DNA of 64,000 bases from UBA11400 sp964473555 (GCA_964473555.1 CAYYPL010000002.1:124001-188000); one strand, 5' to 3'; shown: positions 28,322 through 37,688, numbered from the stretch's first letter. Made by a program: numbers and translations. Notes: a model not told the origin generated them from the letters alone.

Positions 28322-30362
28322 GTACAGCATGCGATGTAATGGTAGCTTTTCCTGCCGGACTTCCATTCACCGATGACTCTGCCGTGTAAGCCATATTCAC
28401 GCCATCAACCTGGGTCCAGTCAGCATAGATGGTAACGCTTTCAACTTCTCCACCAGCCATTGGATTAAACTCTTTGACCGTGAGCTTTACCGGTAGACCT
28501 GTCTGTGTGTCGATGTAGAATGTCATGTTCTGATCCGGAAAGTACAATTTGGCCAGACCATTCTCATCCATGCCCGTGAACTCTACAGCAACCGTTTCTG
28601 CTACCAATGCTACCGACAAATAGTGCCTGTCCAACTCTTTTTTCAACGCTTCAACTTGCATTGCAGGTAAAGGTTGTGAATTTGGACCCATACTCATGGT
28701 TCCCCCTCCATTTGTATATTCAACTACAATAACTCCCTGTGGTGCATTGAGTTCTTGCTTGAGTCCGTCAGGGAAGGTCATGGTGATTTTTGAATCCAGG
28801 TTCATTCCCTGTATAGCGATGCCTCCTTCGTAAACAACGCTGGCTATCGCTCCATCAGGAAGTACAGCCGATGCCATTTGAGCAAGATACGAGCGACCCG
28901 CCTCCGTATCTCCGGTAGATGCCGCGGCTCTTGGTGCAACTTCGGGACGAGGAATGGTGATATCAATACGATTTACATTACCCAGTGATGCCAATTGATC
29001 GCCAATCTCGTTTTCGTTTCCTACGATCAGTACATGCATCTCATCAGGGCGCAAATACTCACGAGCAACGCGGTTTACATCCTCAACACTTACTCCACGA
29101 ACCTGTTCGATATACTGATTGAAGATATCTGCTGGTAATCCATTGTATTCATTTGAAATACGTTCATTGAGTACCGATGCCCGACTGGTATACTGGAATG
29201 CAAGACTGTTGAAGATGCGGTCTTTGGCATCGTCGAGTTCCTTTTGGGTAACCCCAGACTGTTGCATCTTGCGGATTTCATTGATGGTCGCCTCTACTGC
29301 CTGTGCGGTGTTTTCACTGGCTGTACCTAGTGTTGCAAAGAATCGGCCATCGTACAATGGTAGACTTTGGTACGCCCCTCCCACACCGTATGCAAGTCCC
29401 AGATTCGTGCGGATTTCCATCATGAATCGACCTGAAAATCCATTGCTTAGGACATTATTCATCAGCTGCAGAGCGGCATAATCCGGATTCATTCTGCGTC
29501 CACCAATGTGTCCCACATAAATAGTACTTTGATTCACATCGTTTTTGGCCACAAAGTTGACGGAGGATCCGAACTCATAATTTACCTGAGGCAAGTCCAG
29601 TTGGTTAGCGGTTCCCGCAGGAATTACCGCAAGGGCTCTTTCCAGTTTTCTGCGCATGTCTCGGGCATTGAAATCGCCGATTACAGCCACATACATGTTT
29701 CTGCCAACAAACACCTGCTTGTGGTAATTGCGCATATCTTCGGACGTGATCGCATCAACATGAGCCAATTCCATGCTCCGGGCATACACGGAATTCGGAC
29801 CATAAATAAGCTTATTAAATTCCCGACTTGCTATCCCTGATGGGTCATCATTACGACGCAGAATCGAAGAACGCATCTGCGTCTTCACCGTTTCGATACG
29901 GTCTTCAGGAAAAGCCGGGTTTTGAATCAGATCCACAAACAAAGGAAGTATCTGGTCAAAGTCTTCCTTCAAAATATTCATCGACGCACTGCCACTGGTT
30001 AATCCAAATCCGGTTTCCATGCTTGCAGCTTTTGCTTCAAGAAGTTCATTCAACTCGTTGTAGGAAGTTGACTTAGAACCTCCTCCCCGAATCAGCTGAC
30101 CCGTCATACTTGCGAGCCCGACTTTATCGGATGGATCCATATAAGAACCCGCTCTGACCAACATGGTCAGAGAAATCAACGGTAGTTCCTTGTTTTCAAC
30201 CAGATACACTTTGATGCCATTTCGTAACTCAAACGTGGTTACATCTGGCATGTTAAAGGTATTTATGGGTGGAAATTCCAGTTGGTCATGTGTTTTTTGT
30301 GCAATGACTGAGGTGCTGGCTATCACCATCAGTGTAAACAAAGATAAAAGTACTTTTTTCAT
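28314..30362 (-). CDS. M16 family peptidase homologue without the zinc motif, with extra C-terminal domain
   Basis: A 682-residue secreted protein (signal peptide ending near SVIAQ). Two M16 half-domains occupy about 35-470. The position of the zinc-binding HxxEH is taken by SMTGQ (85-89), so this chain should not bind catalytic zinc. It keeps the LGLAYGVGGAY region with an Arg-Tyr pair nearby (MEIRTNLGLAYGV), the hallmark of the non-catalytic partner of paired M16B enzymes. From about 480 to the end is a second domain, beta-rich, ending with GKATITSHAVQR, resembling outer-membrane lipoprotein-type folds. It is 21 bases downstream of the catalytic homologue, with which it probably forms a heterodimer. 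Confidence 0.88.
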   Translation of the reverse strand: MKKVLLSLFTLMVIASTSVIAQKTHDQLEFPPINTFNMPDVTTFELRNGIKVYLVENKELPLISLTMLVRAGSYMDPSDKVGLASMTGQLIRGGGSKSTSYNELNELLEAKAASMETGFGLTSGSASMNILKEDFDQILPLFVDLIQNPAFPEDRIETVKTQMRSSILRRNDDPSGIASREFNKLIYGPNSVYARSMELAHVDAITSEDMRNYHKQVFVGRNMYVAVIGDFNARDMRRKLERALAVIPAGTANQLDLPQVNYEFGSSVNFVAKNDVNQSTIYVGHIGGRRMNPDYAALQLMNNVLSNGFSGRFMMEIRTNLGLAYGVGGAYQSLPLYDGRFFATLGTASENTAQAVEATINEIRKMQQSGVTQKELDDAKDRIFNSLAFQYTSRASVLNERISNEYNGLPADIFNQYIEQVRGVSVEDVNRVAREYLRPDEMHVLIVGNENEIGDQLASLGNVNRIDITIPRPEVAPRAAASTGDTEAGRSYLAQMASAVLPDGAIASVVYEGGIAIQGMNLDSKITMTFPDGLKQELNAPQGVIVVEYTNGGGTMSMGPNSQPLPAMQVEALKKELDRHYLSVALVAETVAVEFTGMDENGLAKLYFPDQNMTFYIDTQTGLPVKLTVKEFNPMAGGEVESVTIYADWTQVDGVNMAYTAESSVNGSPAGKATITSHAVQR

Positions 30363-30383
30363 GTTTTTGTCATGTTGATGGTG

Positions 30384-31889
30384 TTATTTGGATGCCGTTT
30401 CGGTGAGGTTTTCAATGCGTCCAACAGTGCGTTGGTCTTTCACCAGGTATTGAGTTGCCACACGCTGGATGTCTGCCGGAGTGACACGCTCGAGAGCTTC
30501 AACATCATTGAACAGTGCTCTCCAATCACCACGAATTCCTTGTGAAAAGGCGATTAACTGGCCGATTCCGTCATTGTTGCCTAACTGACGTATCAGACTT
30601 GCCCTACGGATAGTCTTGACTCGCTCGAGTTCCTCTGCGCTGACACCTTGACGCTTTACTTTTTCGATCTCTGCATATATCGCAGTTTCCAGCGAATCAA
30701 GACTGATTCCCTGGTTCGGAACCGCGTAAATAGCCATTAGATTCGTGTACTTTTCACCCGGGAACCCGTTTAGTCCCTGAAGGCCCAACGCCAGTTTTTG
30801 CTCATCAACCAGTGATTTATTCATTCTGGATGAACGCCCCTCGAACAAGACTCCGTTCAAAAGATCCAAAGCAACTGCATCAGGATGATTTACGCTGACA
30901 CTTTTATATCCGATCAGCATTTGTGGTTGGTTGCGTTCTTCAATCACAAATCGTCGCTCTCCACGCTGTGGCGGTTCTTCTACATACAATGGGGGAGCGA
31001 GTTCACCTCGAGGAATATCTCCCAGGTATAGTTCGGCATATTCGATCATTTGGGCTGGATCCACATCACCCACAATCACAACATGCATATTGGTCGGGAC
31101 ATAATATTTTTCGTAAAACTCCCTGGCGTCAGCCATGGTTGTTGCTTCGATATCGGATGGCCATCCAACCGTGTTATCGCGATACGGATGAGCCGTAAAG
31201 GCAACGGCCAGCATTTCCTCGATCATTCGGCCAATTGGATTAGAGTCGGTACGCATTCTGCGTTCTTCAAAAACGACATCTTTTTCCACATAAAATTCAC
31301 GCAGTACCGGATCTTTGAAACGCTCGGCCTCCAGAGAGAACCACAATTCTGCTTTGTTCTGAGGGAGTGCATAGTAGTAGATTGTAAAATCAGCACCCGT
31401 TCCCGCGTTCAATCCCACACCGCCCTGAAGGTCAATAATTTGCGAAAACTCGTTGTTCACTACAAACTGCTTGGCTTGTTCTTCAAGCTCTTTGAATCGG
31501 GTAAGCAAGGAATCGGCACGTGCCTGATCCGCTCGTGGACTACGCACTTCTCTGAGCCATTTTGAGTAGGTAGCATCAATTTCATCAAGAAGAGGTTTCT
31601 CCGCTTCCCAGTTGTTGGTTCCGATTCGGGATGAACCTTTGAATGCCATGTGCTCAAATATGTGAGCGATTCCGGTATTTCCAACCGGTTCATCCACGGC
31701 GCCTACATTTACGTAAGTCATAAATGTTGCCACGGGAGCGACATCCCGTTTTACGATAATGATACGAAGTCCGTTATCCAGTACATGTTCGGTTACGTTT
31801 TTTTCAAACGCTTCCAAACTTTGTGCCTGCAACGGTGAGATGCCTGAAATCAGACCTATCGTGACCAGCAATAAAGCTATTTTTTTCAT
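30384..31889 (-). CDS. M16 family zinc metallopeptidase (catalytic partner)
   Basis: From ATG (start at 31889) the protein has 501 residues and a signal peptide ending LQAQ (about 23). A start further upstream at 31985 would add 32 residues before the signal peptide and is unlikely. The inverted zinc motif is H76-I-F-E79-H80, and the third ligand Glu falls in the usual helix (LWFSLEAERF). The second half-domain (about 245-480) includes NQPQMLIGYKSVSVNHPDA. Such periplasmic or secreted pairs degrade peptides. It begins a two-gene minus-strand unit with the non-catalytic homologue. Confidence 0.9.
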   Translation of the reverse strand: MKKIALLLVTIGLISGISPLQAQSLEAFEKNVTEHVLDNGLRIIIVKRDVAPVATFMTYVNVGAVDEPVGNTGIAHIFEHMAFKGSSRIGTNNWEAEKPLLDEIDATYSKWLREVRSPRADQARADSLLTRFKELEEQAKQFVVNNEFSQIIDLQGGVGLNAGTGADFTIYYYALPQNKAELWFSLEAERFKDPVLREFYVEKDVVFEERRMRTDSNPIGRMIEEMLAVAFTAHPYRDNTVGWPSDIEATTMADAREFYEKYYVPTNMHVVIVGDVDPAQMIEYAELYLGDIPRGELAPPLYVEEPPQRGERRFVIEERNQPQMLIGYKSVSVNHPDAVALDLLNGVLFEGRSSRMNKSLVDEQKLALGLQGLNGFPGEKYTNLMAIYAVPNQGISLDSLETAIYAEIEKVKRQGVSAEELERVKTIRRASLIRQLGNNDGIGQLIAFSQGIRGDWRALFNDVEALERVTPADIQRVATQYLVKDQRTVGRIENLTETASK

Positions 31890-32050
31890 AGTTGAATGAG
31901 TGATTTGTTCGGGTTTGTGCAAACGAGTAAGACAAACCTGTGATACGTTTCGAATGTGTAAACTACACAATATTTGCACTAACAATCAGCATCATGAATT
32001 AATTTTAATGATGCATGCTTTGATTTAGTCTCGTTATGACGTAAAAACAC

Positions 32051-32058
32051 TATCTTTG
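32051..32058 (+). promoter_or_regulatory. Candidate -7 box of tsaB, possible leaderless start
   Basis: TATCTTTG matches TAnnTTTG exactly. The tsaB ATG is only five bases after the box, so transcription would begin on or very near the start codon. No well-spaced -33 TTTG is seen (one at 32019-32022 is too far upstream), which lowers confidence. Confidence 0.4.
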
Positions 32059-32062
32059 TTGC

Positions 32063-32764
32063 ATGGCAGTCTTAAAAAGGTATCGGCATATTCTCGCAAT
32101 TGATGGATCAACTCCGGTCTGTTCTGTGGTCTTAAAAATCGGTGATACGATCTTTGATCGAAGAGAAATTGGTATGGGGATACACTCAACCGCCATTTTT
32201 TCGCAGATTACCGATTTATTGTCTGAAGCCGGAATCGGTTTTAGCGATATTGAAGCGATAGTAATCGGAATCGGTCCTGGATCTTATACCGGATTACGTG
32301 TGGTTGCAAGTAGCATCAAAGGGCTTCTGTTCGATCACACCATACCACTGTTCGGCGTCAATTCCTTGGCTGGATTCGCTGCCAGCCGGCTGGGAACCAC
32401 AATCGGAACCGTACACACCATCATCGATGCAAGAAGGAATCATTTATATCACCAAAGCTTTATCCTTGCTGAAAACTTCATTTCAGATGGCGATACATCA
32501 CCTGAACTCCTTGAAATCCAGGATCTATACCATAAACTTGAACCCGGGGATGTACTCATAGGCACCGGTATCGAGCGCCTTGACATGGTTCAGCTTCAGC
32601 GCATGGAAGTCATTTCACCAGATTTAATTAGTGCAATTGGACTGATACACCTTTATCTCCAAGAGGCACCATCACGATTAGAATATGTAGAACAATTGGA
32701 TGTATCTAGTTTTGAACCTAAATATGCGGTTGAAGACTTTTTGAAAAATCCTACAAAGCAGTAG
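32063..32764 (+). CDS. tsaB: tRNA threonylcarbamoyladenosine biosynthesis protein TsaB
   Basis: Partner of TsaD in making t6A37 in tRNA. The 233-residue actin-like (ASKHA) protein has the N-terminal LAIDGSTPVCSV phosphate loop and the IVIGIGPGSYTGLRVVASSIKGL segment that marks TsaB/TsaD. It lacks the metal-binding HxxxH of TsaD. The C-terminal 60 residues are less conserved, as usual. Gene order tsaB-accD. Confidence 0.92.
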   Translation: MAVLKRYRHILAIDGSTPVCSVVLKIGDTIFDRREIGMGIHSTAIFSQITDLLSEAGIGFSDIEAIVIGIGPGSYTGLRVVASSIKGLLFDHTIPLFGVNSLAGFAASRLGTTIGTVHTIIDARRNHLYHQSFILAENFISDGDTSPELLEIQDLYHKLEPGDVLIGTGIERLDMVQLQRMEVISPDLISAIGLIHLYLQEAPSRLEYVEQLDVSSFEPKYAVEDFLKNPTKQ

Positions 32765-32811
32765 TATTTCACATTTAATTATACTTCGAACCTCACTTTT
32801 CTTATTTTTGT

Positions 32812-32819
32812 GAGATAAT
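32812..32819 (+). promoter_or_regulatory. Candidate -7 box of accD
   Basis: TATTTTTG fits TAnnTTTG and lies 21 bases before the accD ATG, giving a leader of about 12-14 bases. Only a weak TTCG is present where a -33 element would be. Confidence 0.35.
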
Positions 32820-32839
32820 CAATAACCAAGACTGAGCTT

Positions 32840-33691
32840 ATGAGTTGGTTCAAACGTCAGGAATCGAACATCAATACCGAGAAACCCAAAGAAATGCCTG
32901 AAGGCTTGTGGGTCAAAGTTCCAACTACCGGTGAGACCGTGCATCGAAGGGAGTTAATCGAGAACTGCTGGGTCGATCCTGTCAGTGGATATCATTTTAG
33001 TATCGGTAGTGCTGAATATTTTGAGATTATCTTCGACGACAATACATTCGAAGAACTCGGACAACACATTCAGCCGACAGACCCGCTGAATTTTGTAGAT
33101 CGAAAAAAATATGCCGAACGCCTCGTAGAAACGCAAAAAAAAACAAAAATGAGCGATGCAGCACGGGTCGCTGTAGGTAAAATCAATGGAATTGATCTTG
33201 TTGTGGCCTGTATGGACTTCCGCTTCATCGGTGGATCGATGGGTTCTGTAGTTGGAGAGAGGCTGGCCATTTCCATCGATTATGCGCTCGAAAAGAAAAT
33301 CCCTTTGATGATCATTTCTCAGTCCGGTGGTGCCCGAATGATGGAAAGTGTGCTTAGTTTGATGCAAATGGCCAAAACATCAGCAAAACTGGCACTATTG
33401 GATAAAGCTGGAATTCCTTACGTATCGCTGATGACCGACCCAACTACGGGCGGGGTTACCGCAAGTTATGCCATGCTCGGTGATTTTAACATAGCCGAAC
33501 CTGGAGCATTGATCGGATTTGCAGGACCTCGTGTCATTCGACAAACTATTGGCCGAGATCTACCGGCTGGATTTCAAACGGCTGAATATCTGCTCGAGCA
33601 CGGATTCCTCGATTTTATCATTCCCAGAACCAAACTGAAGAGACGTCTCACGCGCTTGCTGAAGTTGCTTCAGCAAAAATACGCCACCTGA
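32840..33691 (+). CDS. accD: Acetyl-CoA carboxylase carboxyltransferase subunit beta
   Basis: Transfers the carboxyl group from biotin to acetyl-CoA, together with AccA. The 283-residue protein has the ClpP/crotonase-like carboxyltransferase fold with VACMDFRFIGGSMGSVVGER, SQSGGARMMES and LIGFAGPRVIRQTIG. In E. coli the N-terminus is a four-cysteine zinc ribbon. Here the region reads KVPTTGETVHRRELIENCWV then DPVSGYHFSIG, and the CxxC pairs are gone. From memory the same loss is known in other Bacteroidota, so it does not suggest a broken gene. AccA is not in the window. Confidence 0.94.
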   Translation: MSWFKRQESNINTEKPKEMPEGLWVKVPTTGETVHRRELIENCWVDPVSGYHFSIGSAEYFEIIFDDNTFEELGQHIQPTDPLNFVDRKKYAERLVETQKKTKMSDAARVAVGKINGIDLVVACMDFRFIGGSMGSVVGERLAISIDYALEKKIPLMIISQSGGARMMESVLSLMQMAKTSAKLALLDKAGIPYVSLMTDPTTGGVTASYAMLGDFNIAEPGALIGFAGPRVIRQTIGRDLPAGFQTAEYLLEHGFLDFIIPRTKLKRRLTRLLKLLQQKYAT

Positions 33692-33726
33692 TTTGTGCAA
33701 TGAACAGGTAGTCTCTTATTGGGCTA

Positions 33727-34031
33727 CTAGTTGGCACAAAACCGTGTAAATTCACCATTTGGGCCTATAATCACATCAGTTCCTACGTTCTGGATAGTTA
33801 GTTCACCGTGCTTCAGTACAACCCTGGAACCCAAAATTGGCTCCTGTTTTGTGTTTCAGGATGACGCATCCGTAAGACAAACAGTGGCCATCTGAGAGAG
33901 TTCCAGTTTTTGAAATCCTACGGATTCATTTTTGAAACCATTTCCATTTTACCGGACACATTGAACTGTACAACAAGGTGTCGGTCGGTGTAATTAATTC
34001 TTGTTTTTATCTTACTAAAGGGAAAAGCAGA
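33727..34031 (-). pseudogene. Candidate degraded gene remnant, antisense, in the 600-base gap
   Basis: The gap 33692-34291 holds no intact gene. On the minus strand, 34031-33921 is open for 37 codons with a protein-like composition (FSKIKTRINYTDRHLVVQF then NVSGKMEMVSK) and ends in TAG. A shift of frame near 33925 continues as NESVGFQKLELSQMATVCLT then DASS, a TGA at 33858-33856, and then NTKQEPILGSRVVLKHGELT then IQNVGTDVIIGPNGEFTRF, ending in TAG at 33727. The pieces join in order into about 100 residues. I recognise no family. One frameshift and one in-frame stop suggest decay; chance open frames are an alternative. The rest of the gap (34032-34291) shows nothing clear beyond the leader of obgE. 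Confidence 0.4.
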
Positions 34032-34291
34032 TCAATGAAAAGCAATATATGCCGAGAATTTTAGCAGTGATTTGTTGACGCCGGCAGTTAACAACTATTC
34101 TATCGACCTATTTGTGTGATTTTGTATGCAGACCTGGACTTCCATTTGACTAAACTAATCTGCAGGCAACCCATACGAGATTCTAATGTGAAATAAATCA
34201 AATTCGTGTAAGTTTCGGCCATTTTTTGACTCTATATTTAAAAGAAACGATATCATTGAGTGAATAACATCATTCAGAACAGATTTATACT

Positions 34292-35275
34292 ATGAGATTT
34301 GCAGATTATGCCAAGATGTACCTAACTGCCGGAAATGGTGGGGCCGGAGCTGTTTCCTTTCGTCGCGAAAAATACGTACCACGTGGTGGGCCAGATGGTG
34401 GAGATGGGGGTCGTGGAGCACATATCGTACTTCGGGGGAATTCAAATATGAACACGTTACTCGATTTGCGTTACAAAAAATATGTCAAAGCTCCACATGG
34501 TGTTAACGGATCGGGGTCTAACAAATCAGGCAAGGATGGAGATCCTGTAGTATTTGATGTGCCTTTGGGTACAGTAGCCTATGAGTTTGAATCGCGTCGG
34601 CGTTTGGGTGAAATCATGGAAGAGGGGCAGGAGGTTATTGTGGCACACGGTGGTAAAGGTGGGCACGGGAACGCCTATTTCAAAACAGATGTCAATCAGA
34701 CCCCCCGCTATGCTCAGCCTGGTGAACCTGGTGAGGAAATCGTCGTTGAAATAGAGCTTAAACTGATAGCAGATGTTGGATTGGTTGGTTATCCTAATGC
34801 TGGTAAAAGTACGTTACTAGCTGCAATGTCAAATGCACGCCCCAAAATAGCCGATTATCCATTTACAACCATGGAGCCCAATCTGGGTGTAATCTCATTC
34901 CCGGATTATCGAAGTTTTGTAATGGCCGATATTCCGGGAATCATTGAAGATGCACACAAAGGCAAGGGACTGGGAATACAGTTTCTTCGTCACATCGAAC
35001 GCAACAAAGTGCTTATGTTCGTCATCAGTTCAACCACAGGTATTGAATACGAATACGAGGTACTGATTAACGAGTTAAGGGAGTATCGGGCAGACCTTCT
35101 GGAAAAACCACGAATCGTTGTCATATCCCAAATGGATCTGGTGGAAGGATTCCGTCTGGTTGATGAACCCCACATCCCCGATGACGTGATCTACGTTTCA
35201 GCCGCTACCGGATATCAACTCAATGAACTAAAGGAGCGCCTCTGGAAAAAAATCCAGGAGTCCAATGAACGATGA
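34292..35275 (+). CDS. obgE: Obg family GTPase
   Basis: Ribosome-assembly GTPase. The 327-residue protein has the glycine-rich Obg fold (about 1-158; GNGGAGAVSFRREKYVPRGG) and a G domain with G1 GYPNAGKS at 166-173, DYPFTTMEPNLGV (G2), DIPGI (G3) and SQMDL (G4). It ends right after the G domain and lacks the optional C-terminal OCT domain. Its 3' end overlaps dprA by 11 bases. Confidence 0.95.
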   Translation: MRFADYAKMYLTAGNGGAGAVSFRREKYVPRGGPDGGDGGRGAHIVLRGNSNMNTLLDLRYKKYVKAPHGVNGSGSNKSGKDGDPVVFDVPLGTVAYEFESRRRLGEIMEEGQEVIVAHGGKGGHGNAYFKTDVNQTPRYAQPGEPGEEIVVEIELKLIADVGLVGYPNAGKSTLLAAMSNARPKIADYPFTTMEPNLGVISFPDYRSFVMADIPGIIEDAHKGKGLGIQFLRHIERNKVLMFVISSTTGIEYEYEVLINELREYRADLLEKPRIVVISQMDLVEGFRLVDEPHIPDDVIYVSAATGYQLNELKERLWKKIQESNER

Positions 35276-36392
35276 TATACGTGCACGTTTGGCACTTTCG
35301 ATGGTAGATGGAGTTGGTGCCAGGAGAGCCAGAATGTTAATGGAAATGGTTGAGCATCCCAAAGATGTGTTCGGATTGTCGTTGGATGAGTTGCTTCAAG
35401 TCGATGGTATCGGTGAGACAACAGCCAAGTCGCTGATGAATTTCAAAGACTGGGATAGGGTAGATGACGTGATCGACTATTCTGCTAAAAAGGGATATTC
35501 GTTCGTAACACCTGATCAGACAGATTTCTCTGAACGACTACGAAACACAGACTACCCACCTATTTTGTTGTGGTACAAGGGAGACGTGAGCTTGCTAAAC
35601 AGTGCCGGTATTGCCGTTGTAGGCACACGCGCTCCCTCTTTATACGGAAAAACGATGACCAAAGAATTTACGCTAAAATTGGTCGAACAGGGTTTGGTAA
35701 TCGTTTCAGGCCTGGCACGTGGGATCGATACGGTAGCACATCGATCCGCGTTGGCGAATACAGGAAAAACGATAGCGGTTCTAGGTTCTGGTCTGGATCG
35801 GATTTATCCGTCTGAAAATAGCTTTTTGGTCGACGAAATCATCGATAAACAGGGTTTGGTCATCAGTGAGTATCCCCCTGGAACCAAGCCCGATTACCAA
35901 AATTTCCCCACCCGAAATCGTATCGTAAGTGGACTCTCACTGGGTGTTTTAGTCGTTGAAACTGATATGGAAGGTGGGAGTATGATCACCGCAGAGTTGG
36001 CTTTTCACCAGCATCGAGAAGTATTTGCGATCCCTCATTCCCTGGATAACCCAAAAGGTCGAGGGTGTAATTATATGATACGTAACAACACTGCAAAAAT
36101 GGTGGAGAACGTGGAAGATATCATCAGCGAATTCGAATGGTTGAGGTCATCCAGGTCAGATCAGGATCCTAAAAAAGTGGACCTAAACTCTATACTTTCA
36201 GAACTTTCAACGGTCGCCGGAGAAGTTTTCCAATTGATTTTGAAGAACGATGAAATGCACGTCGACCGGCTTCTGGCTGATTCCGGATTGAAGCACGGAG
36301 CATTGAATACGGCCTTACTGGAACTCGAAATCGGTCAGTTTGTTAAACCTCAACCAGGCAAAATCTTTTCAATCCCAAACAGATTGAGATAG
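35265..36392 (+). CDS. dprA: DNA-processing protein DprA
   Basis: Loads RecA on incoming single-stranded DNA in natural transformation. The 375-residue protein has an N-terminal HhH-like region (about 8-65), the Rossmann-like DprA domain with IAVVGTRAPSLYG, VSGLARGIDTVAHRSAL, TIAVLGSGLDRIYP and the NFPTRNRIVSGLS motif, and a C-terminal winged-helix-like domain (about 305-375). It is coupled to obgE by an 11-base overlap. No other competence genes are in the window. Confidence 0.94.
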   Translation: MNDDIRARLALSMVDGVGARRARMLMEMVEHPKDVFGLSLDELLQVDGIGETTAKSLMNFKDWDRVDDVIDYSAKKGYSFVTPDQTDFSERLRNTDYPPILLWYKGDVSLLNSAGIAVVGTRAPSLYGKTMTKEFTLKLVEQGLVIVSGLARGIDTVAHRSALANTGKTIAVLGSGLDRIYPSENSFLVDEIIDKQGLVISEYPPGTKPDYQNFPTRNRIVSGLSLGVLVVETDMEGGSMITAELAFHQHREVFAIPHSLDNPKGRGCNYMIRNNTAKMVENVEDIISEFEWLRSSRSDQDPKKVDLNSILSELSTVAGEVFQLILKNDEMHVDRLLADSGLKHGALNTALLELEIGQFVKPQPGKIFSIPNRLR

Positions 36393-36545
36393 GATCTGTA
36401 AATAAACTTTAATATTAGTGTTTAGGGTTGAAACTAACTTCAAAATTTGACCGTTATCCCATATATTGGACTCAAGCTGGATATCTCAGCATTCAGCTTT
36501 AAAAGTTCCCTGGTACCAACGAACTAGAATACGCTCCAACTCACT

Positions 36546-36755
36546 ATGACAAACAAAACCATCGATAATCTGAGTAAAAAAATTTACGAAATCGGGGAGT
36601 CCGGAAAATCCATTATTTCTGATCCGGAGCTTCAAGAGAAAATCAATAAAGTCAGGTCAGACACCGAACGAGTAATTCGTAAACACCCCCTGGCTAGCAT
36701 TGCTGTTGGATTAGCTGTAGGCTACTTGATCGGGAAACTTTTCAGAAGGGATTGA
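36546..36755 (+). CDS. Small DUF883/YqjD-like membrane-anchored protein
   Basis: 69 residues. The N-terminal 45 residues form a charged helix, and the C-terminus has HPLASIAVGLAVGYLIGKLF followed by RRD. A C-terminal His-Pro, a glycine-rich membrane span and terminal arginines are the pattern of the ElaB/YqjD/DUF883 family, some of which associate with ribosomes and the inner membrane. It begins a three-gene set like yqjD-yqjE-yqjK. Confidence 0.7.
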   Translation: MTNKTIDNLSKKIYEIGESGKSIISDPELQEKINKVRSDTERVIRKHPLASIAVGLAVGYLIGKLFRRD

Positions 36756-36777
36756 CTCTCGCCTAAACTACTATGAA

Positions 36778-37248
36778 ATGAGTTCACCCAATGACCATTT
36801 ACTCGATAGACTCAAAAAGCTTCCTGTTGAAGTCAGGTTGCTGCTGGAAAAACGGATCGAATTGTACGTAATCGAATTTGGGGAAAATGTTTCCAAAAAC
36901 GCATCTAAAATCATATCAGGTCTTGTTTCGGGACTCGTATTCGTACTTGCGTTGGTTTTCGGGTTATTTGCGTTAGCTTTTTTTGTAGGTCACGTCCTCA
37001 ATAGCACTGCCGCTGGATTTGCGGTAGTATCAGCCTTGCTTTTGGTCTTCGGATTGGTGGTTTATTTGTTGAGTCCTGAACTTATAGAATCCAGGCTACG
37101 TGATAAAATTGCCTCAGCTTTCTTAAGTCCTGACGATTTTAAAGAATCAGTTAAGTACATAACTGATCAAAACGAGGGTAAAAACGATTCCCAAACCACT
37201 TCTGAAATCTCTTCAGAAAACTCCATGATTACTACCAAACCCAATTAA
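36778..37248 (+). CDS. YqjE/holin-X-like membrane protein
   Basis: 156 residues with two hydrophobic spans (about 45-70 and 75-98) flanked by charged helices. This is the profile of the phage-holin-superfamily YqjE proteins encoded next to DUF883 genes. The tail (about 125-156) is polar and low complexity. It starts 22 bases after the DUF883-like gene and ends 12 bases before the next. Confidence 0.65.
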   Translation: MSSPNDHLLDRLKKLPVEVRLLLEKRIELYVIEFGENVSKNASKIISGLVSGLVFVLALVFGLFALAFFVGHVLNSTAAGFAVVSALLLVFGLVVYLLSPELIESRLRDKIASAFLSPDDFKESVKYITDQNEGKNDSQTTSEISSENSMITTKPN

Positions 37249-37260
37249 CGGCTTCCTGTT

Positions 37261-37605
37261 ATGAACGAACAATCCCACCGCAACACCTCTGTAGAGTTGG
37301 AATCAAGAAGGAAAGAACTCGAACGGGAATTACAATCGCTTGAGAAATCCCTTGAAGACAATTTCGATTCGTTTCAGCAGGATGTGAACGAACGTCTAAC
37401 TCCGACTTATTGGGTCCGAAAGCATCCACTTAAAACAGTTGGGCTTGCTGTTTTGGTTGGATTCATGGCGAGTAGTAAAAAAAACACTCAAGCCGCGGCC
37501 GGAACCACAATGACTACTGCTGTTATTGCAGCACTTAAGGCGGTCGCTGCACGAAAAATCGTAGATCATGTCGTAAAATTGGTGGAAGAAGAGTCCTCTA
37601 AATAG
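37261..37605 (+). CDS. Small membrane-associated protein, third gene of YqjDE-like set
   Basis: 114 residues: an N-terminal coiled-coil (about 8-45; ESRRKELERELQSLEKSLED), then YWVRKHPLKTVGLAVLVGF with an HP motif and a short hydrophobic stretch, an Ala/Thr-rich second hydrophobic stretch and a charged end. It resembles DUF3618/YqjD-type proteins, but a firm family name is not possible. Confidence 0.6.
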   Translation: MNEQSHRNTSVELESRRKELERELQSLEKSLEDNFDSFQQDVNERLTPTYWVRKHPLKTVGLAVLVGFMASSKKNTQAAAGTTMTTAVIAALKAVAARKIVDHVVKLVEEESSK

Positions 37606-37688
37606 ACGCTTAACTAATTCTGCTGCAACCATTATCGCCCTGTATCGTTAAAGTTTCCAATTCTAACCAGTACCAGAACTGAATCAAC

